This document shows, in pieces, positions 1 through 6,979 of a DNA stretch of 20,155 nucleotides. The notes beneath the pieces were generated by a model that saw only the letters and a program-made list of their open reading frames with translations, had not been told where the DNA came from and did not search any database. Position numbers and translations under genes: made by a program. Source of the stretch: Sphingobacteriales bacterium (GTDB taxonomy: Bacteria; Bacteroidota; Bacteroidia; Chitinophagales; Chitinophagaceae); contig CANHUD010000013.1 in the NCBI GenBank assembly GCA_947463665.1, positions 1 to 20,155 of the forward strand, given 5' to 3'. Every line of letters begins with the position of its first letter. The stretch's first letter is position 1.

Positions 1-786
1 ATCGAAATGGATATGCTGCGCCAGCCTCTGCTCATTAAGATGGCGTACTGGTTCGAACGTTTCTGCTACCGGTCTGCAGACCTGATTGTTGCCTTATCAC
101 CGGGTATGAAGAAGGAGATCGAACAGAAATGGCAGGGAACACCGGTCATCTCCATTACCAATGCAGCCAACATCGAATTATTCAGTACACCGGTGGAAGA
201 GGTAGATCTGGCGTCTCATGGGCTTCAGCCAAAAGCCTATGCACTGTATGCCGGTAACATCGGTAAAGTAAACAATGTGGAGTGGATGTATGAAGCGGCC
301 AGGCTGTTACAGGAAAAAGGGAGCAGGATCCGGATTGCCCTTATTGGAGACGGCCAGTTGCGGGAAGGGTTGATAGACAGAAAGAACAGGGAAGGTCTTA
401 CGCATCTTGTATTTGTTCCGCTCATGCCCAAACGACAGCTGGTAGGTTTTGTTCAGCAGTCTTTGGTATCACTGGTACCTCTTGCCAATAAACCGGTTCT
501 CATCACCTCGTCTCCCAACAAGTTTTACGAATCACTGGCGGCAGGCGTTCCGGTGATTCAGACCACTAATGGATGGATGAAGGATTTTGTAGATACCTAT
601 CAGGTAGGATTTACCGTAGATCCGGATGATCCTGCTGCATTGGTAAGCAGCCTGATGGAATTGGATCGTGAAGCTGATAAGGTAAATGAAATGAAAAGCA
701 GATGCCAGTCTGTTGCTTCTGCACATTTTGACAAGCGATTACTGGCCGATCGCATGTTGTTGGAAATTGAAACTATTGTTCAATGA
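1..786 (+). CDS. WbuB-like GT4 glycosyltransferase, 5' end missing
   Basis: The reading frame is open to the first base of the window, so this is the C-terminal part (261 residues) of a longer protein; family members are usually about 400 residues. It is the nucleotide-sugar-binding half of a GT-B fold glycosyltransferase. A Rossmann-type strand, YALYAGNIGKVNNVEW, lies near residues 79-94. The donor-site segment SPNKFYESLAAGVPVI starts at residue 171 and includes the conserved K174 and E177. This variant and the following GGWM-like NGWM are typical of WbuB-type transferases, some of which transfer L-FucNAc. The expected role is adding a sugar to a lipid-linked polysaccharide repeat unit at the cytoplasmic face of the inner membrane. 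Its TGA overlaps the ATG of the acyltransferase (ATGA), so the two are probably translated together. The family is sure; the donor and acceptor sugars are inference. Confidence 0.9.
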   Translation: MEMDMLRQPLLIKMAYWFERFCYRSADLIVALSPGMKKEIEQKWQGTPVISITNAANIELFSTPVEEVDLASHGLQPKAYALYAGNIGKVNNVEWMYEAARLLQEKGSRIRIALIGDGQLREGLIDRKNREGLTHLVFVPLMPKRQLVGFVQQSLVSLVPLANKPVLITSSPNKFYESLAAGVPVIQTTNGWMKDFVDTYQVGFTVDPDDPAALVSSLMELDREADKVNEMKSRCQSVASAHFDKRLLADRMLLEIETIVQ

Positions 787-1967
787 TCTCACTCAAAAAA
801 CTTCTTCAGCGTTCTACGCAGTCGACCAGCTTCATTCCTGAAATTGACGGACTAAGATTCTTTGCCATCATAACAGTGGTTTTTTTCCATTTGAATACAG
901 CCTATTCACGCCAGATAGGGATGGATGATCTGGCTATTTCTGTGATGGGCGGGAAAGACAATATCTGGGCACCTGCATGGTGGATCATCCGGCTGGATCT
1001 GGGTGTGAAAGTTTTTTTTGCAATCAGTGGTTTTGTGCTGGCGTTGCCTTTTCTGAAGTACTATCTCCAGCTTGGAAAAAAAGTAGCCATCGGTGATTAT
1101 TTTTACCGGCGTCTGACCCGACTTGAGCCTCCATTTGTTGTGACACTGCTGTTCTTCTCACTCGTACATTACGTAGTTTTCGATACAAGTATTGGTGAAT
1201 TGCAACCTCATTTTTGGGCTGGCCTGGTTTATGCGCACGTCCTGCTTTTTGGTGCGCCATCACCCATTAACCCTGTTACCTGGAGTCTGGAAACAGAGGC
1301 CCAGTTTTATATGCTGGTACCTGCTTTTTTTGCCCTTCTTTTTGCTATCCGGAATGTATATATACGGTATGTCTTTCTGTTATTGGTTTTTCTTGCATCT
1401 ATCTGGTTCCGTTCGATAACCTTTAATGTATATCCGCATGTTTCTTCCACAATTCTGGCATATTTCAGCAATTTTCTGATGGGGATTCTTTTTGCGTGGT
1501 TTTTTTTACTGAATCGTTCCTTTTTTGAGTCTAAAAAAATTGGGTGGGACATATTAGGAGTAGCCTCCGTTTTTCTTCTTTTTTTAGTGTACAAACCTCA
1601 AAATAATTTCCTGAATAATGTTTGGTTCAATATGGCCACACTGGGATTATTTCTGGCAGCATTTAAAGGAAGGTTATTCAACCGATTCTTCTCCTGGACT
1701 CCTGTGTATCTGATAGGTGGAATGTGTTATACCATTTACCTGCTTCACTATGCTTTTTTTCATCTCATTGTAAAATTTACCGGTGGCTGGTCACTGGGTA
1801 TCAATTATTTCACTGATTTCTTACTTCAGGCACTGGTAGTTATTCCGGTAATTCTTGGAATATCTGTTCTCTTCTATGTACTGATTGAGAAGCCCTGTAT
1901 GGATAAAAACTGGCCTCAGAAACTGATTGCTTTTTTATCATCCAAATCGAAAATAAAGGGCGCATGA
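783..1967 (+). CDS. Acyltransferase 3 family membrane O-acyltransferase
   Basis: This 394-residue polytopic protein has the acyltransferase-3 (OafA/YrhL) signatures in order. EIDGLRFFAIITVVFFHL is at residues 20-37, with the conserved R25 and the probable catalytic H36. GVKVFFAISGFVLALPF and the cytoplasmic RRLTRLEPP motif follow, then WSLETEAQFYML with its conserved Glu. About ten hydrophobic segments follow one another to the C terminus. Family members move acetyl or other acyl groups from the cytoplasm onto surface sugars, so O-acetylation of the polysaccharide made by this operon is the likely job. It has no SGNH domain fused at the C terminus, so it resembles the short OafA form. The start is fixed by the ATGA overlap with the upstream gene, and the stop overlaps the next ATG in the same way. 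The gene looks T-rich and lower in GC than its neighbours by eye, which may only reflect its membrane codons. Confidence 0.92.
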   Translation: MISLKKLLQRSTQSTSFIPEIDGLRFFAIITVVFFHLNTAYSRQIGMDDLAISVMGGKDNIWAPAWWIIRLDLGVKVFFAISGFVLALPFLKYYLQLGKKVAIGDYFYRRLTRLEPPFVVTLLFFSLVHYVVFDTSIGELQPHFWAGLVYAHVLLFGAPSPINPVTWSLETEAQFYMLVPAFFALLFAIRNVYIRYVFLLLVFLASIWFRSITFNVYPHVSSTILAYFSNFLMGILFAWFFLLNRSFFESKKIGWDILGVASVFLLFLVYKPQNNFLNNVWFNMATLGLFLAAFKGRLFNRFFSWTPVYLIGGMCYTIYLLHYAFFHLIVKFTGGWSLGINYFTDFLLQALVVIPVILGISVLFYVLIEKPCMDKNWPQKLIAFLSSKSKIKGA

Positions 1968-2845
1968 AGATCTTGATAACAGGAGGTTCCGGTTTTCTGG
2001 GAAGAGCAATTCTTAAGCGATTCCAGGAGCAGGATATAATCCGACTGGGAAGAAGTGAGCGCTGTGAAATTAAGTGTGATATCGCCAGGGAAACTCCTTT
2101 GATCTCCATGCAGCCTGATTATCTGATCCACGCTGCCGGGAAAGCACATATGATTCCCAAAACACAGGAAGAGGCAGATGCCTTCTTCCGGGTCAATACG
2201 GTTGGTACAGAGCGACTGCTTCAGGCACTTAAAGGCAAATCTCTAAAGGGAATTATATTCATTAGCACTGTAGCAGTCTATGGCCTCGAAACGGGATATA
2301 TGATTGATGAGGATGAACCATTAAGCGGTCAGTCCCCCTATGCCCTTTCTAAAATCCAGGCAGAAAAACTATTGGAGGAGTATGCCCATCAAAACAGTGT
2401 TCCGTTGCTGATACTCAGACTTCCCTTATTGACCGGGCCGGATGCACCCGGAAATTTCGGTGCGATGGTGAGAGCTATCCAAAAAGGTTATTATTTTCGT
2501 ATAGGGGATGGTAGCGCAAGACGTTCTATGGTAAGGGCTGCCGATGTAGCGGATGCCTTGCCGTTACTACTTGGAAGAAGCGGGACCTATAATCTTACAG
2601 ACGGTCATCACCCCTCGGTGGGTGAACTGGACCAGGTCATCGCCCGAAAGCTGCACCGGAATATCCGGGCACTCCCTATGAAATGGGCAAGGCTGCTGGC
2701 ACGGATAGGTGACAGGATTCCCGGATCGCCTTTTCATACAGCACGATTGGACAAACTCAGTAATGAACTCATATTTACCGACGCAAAGGCCCGGACCGAT
2801 TGGGGCTGGTCACCGCATCGGGTAATAGACAATCTGGATATCTGA
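1964..2845 (+). CDS. Extended SDR nucleotide-sugar reductase/epimerase, WbpV-like
   Basis: The 293-residue protein is an extended short-chain dehydrogenase/reductase. The NAD(P)-binding GGSGFLG is at residues 7-13, the IHAAGKAHM segment at 55-63, the Ser/Thr of FISTVAVYG at 101-102, and the catalytic Tyr-x3-Lys pair is Y126/K130 in SPYALSK. The HAA-x-AHM segment, the short length and the place directly before a WbpL/WecA-like transferase resemble WbpV/WreQ. Those are 4-reductases that turn the 4-keto-6-deoxy product of a WbpM-type dehydratase into UDP-D-FucNAc or UDP-D-QuiNAc. Both paralogous dehydratase genes lie farther along in this window. A UDP-hexose 4-epimerase cannot be excluded from sequence alone. 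The gene starts inside the stop of the acyltransferase and ends one base into the next start. Confidence 0.85.
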   Translation: MKILITGGSGFLGRAILKRFQEQDIIRLGRSERCEIKCDIARETPLISMQPDYLIHAAGKAHMIPKTQEEADAFFRVNTVGTERLLQALKGKSLKGIIFISTVAVYGLETGYMIDEDEPLSGQSPYALSKIQAEKLLEEYAHQNSVPLLILRLPLLTGPDAPGNFGAMVRAIQKGYYFRIGDGSARRSMVRAADVADALPLLLGRSGTYNLTDGHHPSVGELDQVIARKLHRNIRALPMKWARLLARIGDRIPGSPFHTARLDKLSNELIFTDAKARTDWGWSPHRVIDNLDI

Positions 2846-3858
2846 TGAATATGAATGGTTTTTTCCTTTTTTTTCTATTGCTCCTGCTATTTGCAGGACT
2901 GGAGTGGGCATACCTATGGGTGGCAAAAAAATTTGCTATCATTGACAAGCCGAACCTCCGTTCGTCACATGACCGGCCGATTGTACGGGGAGGCGGAATC
3001 ATTTTCCCCATTGCCTGGTTGGTGTATATGGCTGTAAATGAATTTCCCTATCCATGGATGAGCCTTGGGCTGCTTATGCTCTCCATTGTAAGTTTTGTTG
3101 ATGATATCCGCTCGTTACCGGCATCGGTTCGCTTTCCTGTACACATTGTTTCTTTTCTTCTCTGTTTTGCCGAGTTAGGTTTATTTACGACATGGCCCTG
3201 GTGGGTGGTCGTTGCCTCACTGGTTGTGTGCATTGGTACGATCAACGCCTTTAATTTCATGGATGGAATTAATGGAATCACGGGTTTCTATGCCCTTAGT
3301 TTTTTACTTCCTTTTGTAATGCTAACCAATATGGAGAGTTCGGCAGAATGGCTGACGGCTCCTTTTATTTATTTGTTTTTGGCGGTCCTTGCTTTTGGGT
3401 TGTTTAATTTCAGGAAAGTAGCGAAATGTTTTGCCGGTGATATCGGTAGTATAGGTTTGGCCTATATCCTGTTGTTCATACTGCTTCAGCAGCTAACAGG
3501 ATCGGTGGTTGTCTATACAGAAGCGATACAGCCTGCTGAGTATTTGCTATTGTTCGCAGTATATGGTGTGGATAGTGTATGTACGATCCTTCAGCGACTG
3601 TATCTCCGTCAGAATATTTTTGAACCACATCGGATGCATCTGTATCAGTTGCTGGCCAATGAGCGAAGAATCCCGCATTTACAGGTTGCTTTTATGTATG
3701 CAGGCTTGCAGAGTATTTTGAATATGTGTGTGTGGGAGTATGCTATACGTATTCAATCTGTTGCCCTTATCCTCTTTGGCATGGGAATAGGCTATATTTT
3801 GTTAAAACGATCTATTTATAACCGGACAAACCGGGATACTCAAACTAAACATGTATGA
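2845..3858 (+). CDS. WecA/WbpL-like polyprenyl-phosphate HexNAc-1-phosphate transferase
   Basis: This 337-residue integral membrane protein belongs to the MraY/WecA family, which moves a HexNAc-1-phosphate from a UDP-sugar to undecaprenyl phosphate and so starts lipid-linked polysaccharide synthesis. Visible motifs are NLRSSHDRPIVRGGG (residues 37-51), the Mg-binding FVDD (84-87), NAFNFMDGINGI (134-145), FAGDIGS (196-202) and the His motif PHRMH (261-265). About ten membrane segments are apparent. The frame is open upstream to an ATG at 2800, but that start would overlap the SDR gene by 46 bases. The ATG at 2845 forms a TGATG overlap like the other junctions and begins directly before the first hydrophobic segment. 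The short WbpL-like form and its WbpV-like neighbour suggest FucNAc-1-P or QuiNAc-1-P rather than GlcNAc-1-P as substrate; this is inference. Confidence 0.9.
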   Translation: MNMNGFFLFFLLLLLFAGLEWAYLWVAKKFAIIDKPNLRSSHDRPIVRGGGIIFPIAWLVYMAVNEFPYPWMSLGLLMLSIVSFVDDIRSLPASVRFPVHIVSFLLCFAELGLFTTWPWWVVVASLVVCIGTINAFNFMDGINGITGFYALSFLLPFVMLTNMESSAEWLTAPFIYLFLAVLAFGLFNFRKVAKCFAGDIGSIGLAYILLFILLQQLTGSVVVYTEAIQPAEYLLLFAVYGVDSVCTILQRLYLRQNIFEPHRMHLYQLLANERRIPHLQVAFMYAGLQSILNMCVWEYAIRIQSVALILFGMGIGYILLKRSIYNRTNRDTQTKHV

Positions 3859-4949
3859 AAAATATTACCCTGATTGCCGGCGCAAGGCCGAACTTCATGA
3901 AAATTGCGCCCATCCTTCATGAGTTAAAAAAACGACAGGCAGCCGGTGCTAAAATAGCCTATCGTCTGGTACATACCGGACAGCATTTTGATCATAAAAT
4001 GTCAGATGTTTTTTTCAAACAACTCGATATTCCCGAGCCGGATGTAAATCTTGGTGCCGGTGGCGGTTCTCAGGCAGAACAGACAGCAGCTATCATGATG
4101 GGTTTTGAAAAGGAGCTGCAGCAGCATCCTGCTGATCTGGTAATTGTAGTGGGGGATGTAACCAGCACCATGGCCTGTGCCATCACCGCGCAGAAAATGC
4201 ATACGAAAGTAGCGCATGTGGAAGCCGGGATCCGAAGTGGAGACTGGACGATGCCGGAGGAGATTAACCGGTTGGTAACGGATAGTATAACCAATTATTT
4301 CTTCACTACCTCGGAGGTTGCCAATCAGCATCTGCGGTATTCTGGTGTTTCGGATGAACGTATATTTTTTGTGGGTAATACCATGATTGATACGTTGTAC
4401 AAGCATCTGGACGGGTTGATCCAGCCGGATGTATGGAAGCAGAATGGACTGCGGGAGAAAGACTTTTTTGTACTTACACTGCATAGACCATCCAATGTGG
4501 ATAACCCTGAAAAGCTGAAAGCGCTGCTGGAAGCCATTACCACAACTGTGGGCGGTGCTCCGGTTGTTTTCCCGGTTCATCCCCGTACAAGAAAAATTAT
4601 GGATGAGCATTGTCCGGATATCAGCGGACTGATCACTACTGATCCGCTGTCTTATAAAGAATTTATTTATCTGGTAAAGAATGCAAAGGCTGTAATAACC
4701 GATTCGGGTGGTATAACGGAAGAAGCTACTGTTTTAGGTGTTCCCTGTCTAACGTTACGGAATACAACCGAGCGTCCGGAGACCTGTACCATTGGTTCTA
4801 ATGAACTTATTGGTGATGATCTGGATAAACTGAAAGACTGTCTGAATAAGATCCGACAGGGGGTATGGAAGAGCAGCGCTATTCCTCCTTTATGGGATGG
4901 ACAAACCGCTGTTCGGATTGTGAATGTTTTGCTTCAGCTTTCTATTTAA
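3855..4949 (+). CDS. wecB: Non-hydrolysing UDP-GlcNAc 2-epimerase, WecB-like
   Basis: The 364-residue protein is a UDP-HexNAc 2-epimerase of the GT-B-like WecB family. It normally interconverts UDP-GlcNAc and UDP-ManNAc; relatives such as FnlC/CapG act on 6-deoxy sugars. The N-terminal GARPNFMKIAP (residues 9-19, K16) is clear. The catalytic carboxylates appear as D101 in VVGDVTS, E123 in HVEAGIRSGD and E135/E136 in MPEEINR. The catalytic-His motif is LTLHRPSNVDN (H210), a variant of the more usual HRREN. PVHPRTRK (241-247), ITDSGGITEEA (281-291) and ERPET (306-310) complete the active site. The start overlaps the previous stop (ATGA). It is the last gene of the operon, and its TAA runs 8 bp into the end of the facing asnB gene. 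Family assignment is firm; the exact UDP-sugar is not determined. Confidence 0.93.
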   Translation: MKNITLIAGARPNFMKIAPILHELKKRQAAGAKIAYRLVHTGQHFDHKMSDVFFKQLDIPEPDVNLGAGGGSQAEQTAAIMMGFEKELQQHPADLVIVVGDVTSTMACAITAQKMHTKVAHVEAGIRSGDWTMPEEINRLVTDSITNYFFTTSEVANQHLRYSGVSDERIFFVGNTMIDTLYKHLDGLIQPDVWKQNGLREKDFFVLTLHRPSNVDNPEKLKALLEAITTTVGGAPVVFPVHPRTRKIMDEHCPDISGLITTDPLSYKEFIYLVKNAKAVITDSGGITEEATVLGVPCLTLRNTTERPETCTIGSNELIGDDLDKLKDCLNKIRQGVWKSSAIPPLWDGQTAVRIVNVLLQLSI

Positions 4950-6804
4950 CGTTTATTTCTGCATTTTGGACTATGTGGCCTGAAACATCTGATATAGGTT
5001 GTTTCAGGTCATAAAGTCTGCCCCATACTTCAACTGCTGCAAGTTTTGCTTTGAAGTAAGGATCTTTTGTATTCTCCAGAAGATCGGTAGCTTTTTTGTC
5101 TAATTGCAGAAGACTGGTGAGAAATCCATCCCGGAAAAATCCGTTTTTATACGTTACAAACTGGTAGCCATAGTGGCTAAATCCAATTTTGGTCCGCATA
5201 GCCAGTTCTGTTGGCAGGTATTTCTGGGTAGCCTTGCGAACTATATATTTATCGATCAGGAATGGGTGTTTATAGTTGTGCAGATGCCATGTTTTACCTA
5301 TTTTATACTTTATAGGCAGGTTGGCAGCGAATCGAAGAATATTTTCATCCAGGAAGGGAAAGCGTGCTTCAATACTCTGCATCATCCCCATTCTGTCGTT
5401 CCTCCATAGCAGTGAATGCAGGCTTCTGCCGAGCATTTCAAGTGAGATGAAATGATGGGATCTCAACAGTTTATCGTTTACAAATGAATAAGCTTCGTGG
5501 TATTCTTCCTCGTTTTGCCTGCTTTCATAGCCAAATGGCATATTAAGTAAATCACGATCGTAATTGACCTTTTTGAGATTGAGGTAGCGGGTAAGGCCAG
5601 GGACCTTGCTGTACAGGGCAGTAGTGAGGGTGAAGGGAAGATTGATCAGTTTGTCCCAGTTGCGGGTGAGCAAGCGTGGGTAGCCAAGGAAAAGTTCATC
5701 AGATCCTTCACCGGTCAGTACACATTTGATTTGTTTTTCCCGGGTTAGTCCGGCAACGCCCTGGAATGCCATAGAATGGGAATGAACCACAATAGGACTT
5801 TCATAGTACCAGGTTGATTCTCCGAGTTCGGTCAGCAGTTGTTCAGGTTGGAAATCGTACACATGCAGGGGGCGTCCAACGATCTTTGCCACTTTTTCTG
5901 CATAGTGGAGTTCCGAAAACCTACCTACTGTATTGGCCGTGAAAAGTTCTACCGACTCCATTTTTGAGGCCATGGCTGCAATGATAGAGGAGTCAAGGCC
6001 TCCGCTGGTCATAACGCCCATACCCACATCACTCATCATCATGGATTCCACGCTTTTATAGAAAAGTCGGTGAAATTCTTCCATCACCTCTGGTGCAGGC
6101 ATCCGATGAAGTTCGTCGTAGTAGTTTTTATCTACCAGATCTTTGATTCTGAAATAAGTGCTAATGGATGTTTGATCCTGGTGTGGATCGTAGGAGAGAA
6201 TCGTGCCAGGTTCAACCTGGAAAACATCCTCAAAAGCAGTGTATTTTCGGGTATATTCAAATTCTCCCAGAGCAGCCCGCTGAATTTTGAGCTGGTCCAA
6301 ACGAGTTGGGAAATTGGAAGTGATCCCTTTCAGTTCAGAGCAAAAAATAAAGCTTTCCCCAATTTTAGAATAGAACAAAGGTTTAATACCCAGTCGATCC
6401 CTGCAAAGGAACAATCTCCCAGTCTGCTTTTCATACCAGGCAAATGAAAACATCCCTTTTAGTAAACCAGCGGTTTTATGTACTCCTTTTCTGCGAAGCA
6501 AGTGGAAAAGAGTTTCAGTATCAGAGCTGGAATGAAAAGGTACATCTCCAAGATGTGTGGCTTTCAATTCCCGATGGTTATATAATTCCCCGTTGAACAG
6601 TAAAACATACTGGTCATCAGTGAAAGGCTGATTGCCGTTAACGGATACATCCACAAGACTGAGCCTGTTGTGGACAAAAGAAGCCAGCGTATCGGAATAA
6701 TAGCCGGTAAAATCAGGGCCACGATGAGATATCGTTTGACCAGTTTTTTTGATCAGATGATCGTTATCAGCAGTCAGGCTGATTGATCCTGCGAATCCAC
6801 ACAT
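4942..6804 (-). CDS. asnB: Asparagine synthetase B-type glutamine amidotransferase
   Basis: This 620-residue protein has the AsnB two-domain layout. The N-terminal class II glutaminase starts MCGFAGS with the nucleophile C2, followed by HRGPD (27-31), NGELYNH (71-77) and SSSDTE (92-97). The C-terminal synthetase domain has the PP-loop SGGLDSS (267-273), then TGEGSDELFLGYPR and a SIEARFPFLD segment. It should use glutamine nitrogen and ATP to amidate aspartate or another carboxylate. The length fits the AsnB family (about 600-660). Its place against the polysaccharide operon recalls WbpS-like AsnB paralogs that amidate uronic acids in O antigens, so a sugar substrate is possible. A well-formed promoter with a 5' leader of about 55 bases lies in front of it. 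Its 3' end overlaps the convergent wecB by 8 bp. Confidence 0.93.
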   Translation of the reverse strand: MCGFAGSISLTADNDHLIKKTGQTISHRGPDFTGYYSDTLASFVHNRLSLVDVSVNGNQPFTDDQYVLLFNGELYNHRELKATHLGDVPFHSSSDTETLFHLLRRKGVHKTAGLLKGMFSFAWYEKQTGRLFLCRDRLGIKPLFYSKIGESFIFCSELKGITSNFPTRLDQLKIQRAALGEFEYTRKYTAFEDVFQVEPGTILSYDPHQDQTSISTYFRIKDLVDKNYYDELHRMPAPEVMEEFHRLFYKSVESMMMSDVGMGVMTSGGLDSSIIAAMASKMESVELFTANTVGRFSELHYAEKVAKIVGRPLHVYDFQPEQLLTELGESTWYYESPIVVHSHSMAFQGVAGLTREKQIKCVLTGEGSDELFLGYPRLLTRNWDKLINLPFTLTTALYSKVPGLTRYLNLKKVNYDRDLLNMPFGYESRQNEEEYHEAYSFVNDKLLRSHHFISLEMLGRSLHSLLWRNDRMGMMQSIEARFPFLDENILRFAANLPIKYKIGKTWHLHNYKHPFLIDKYIVRKATQKYLPTELAMRTKIGFSHYGYQFVTYKNGFFRDGFLTSLLQLDKKATDLLENTKDPYFKAKLAAVEVWGRLYDLKQPISDVSGHIVQNAEINVK

Positions 6805-6863
6805 ACCATTTTTTTAACATGATTAGGGTTGATTCTCAGGGGGGAAACACATAAGTAACGACA

Positions 6864-6893
6864 CAAAAATAGGCGTATTCAGGTATAAAACAA
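6864..6893 (-). promoter_or_regulatory. Bacteroidota-type promoter of asnB
   Basis: Read on the - strand, a TTG (6893-6891) is followed by 19 bases and then TATTTTTG (6871-6864), an exact match to the Bacteroidota -7 consensus TAnnTTTG at the expected distance from a -33 TTG. A start of transcription near 6859 would leave about 55 bases before the asnB ATG at 6804. The -33 triplet lies inside the distal arm of the terminator hairpin of the upstream gene. Confidence 0.6.
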
Positions 6894-6938
6894 GAATAAC
6901 AAGCATCGAATTTGTTTCATGCTTATTATTCTTGTTTT
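6887..6938 (-). terminator. Hairpin terminator of the first WbpM-like gene
   Basis: Arms 6887-6906 and 6919-6938 form a 20-bp stem with a 12-base loop, about 40 bases after the stop at 6980. The arms differ at one place: the - strand RNA forms a U-G wobble there and is fully paired, while the + strand RNA would have a C-A mismatch. The - strand RNA ends in a UUGUUUU run. This supports termination in the - direction, between the dehydratase gene and asnB. Confidence 0.75.
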
Positions 6939-6979
6939 TTATAACGTCAGATAGAATAGAATGTTGTGCCTAATCCTGT

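Noticed and set aside
783..1967. Low-GC look of the acyltransferase gene as a sign of recent transfer.
   Set aside because: T-rich codons for Phe, Leu and Ile are expected in a polytopic membrane protein, and no mobile-element trace flanks it.
2800..2844. Longer N terminus for the WecA-like protein from ATG 2800.
   Set aside because: It would overlap the SDR gene by 46 bases and add a polar stretch before the first membrane segment; ATG 2845 fits the overlap pattern of the operon.
4002..4610. 202-codon - strand frame inside wecB.
   Set aside because: It lies entirely antisense to a well-conserved enzyme and its product is rich in His, Arg and Cys without domain features, as expected for a shadow frame.
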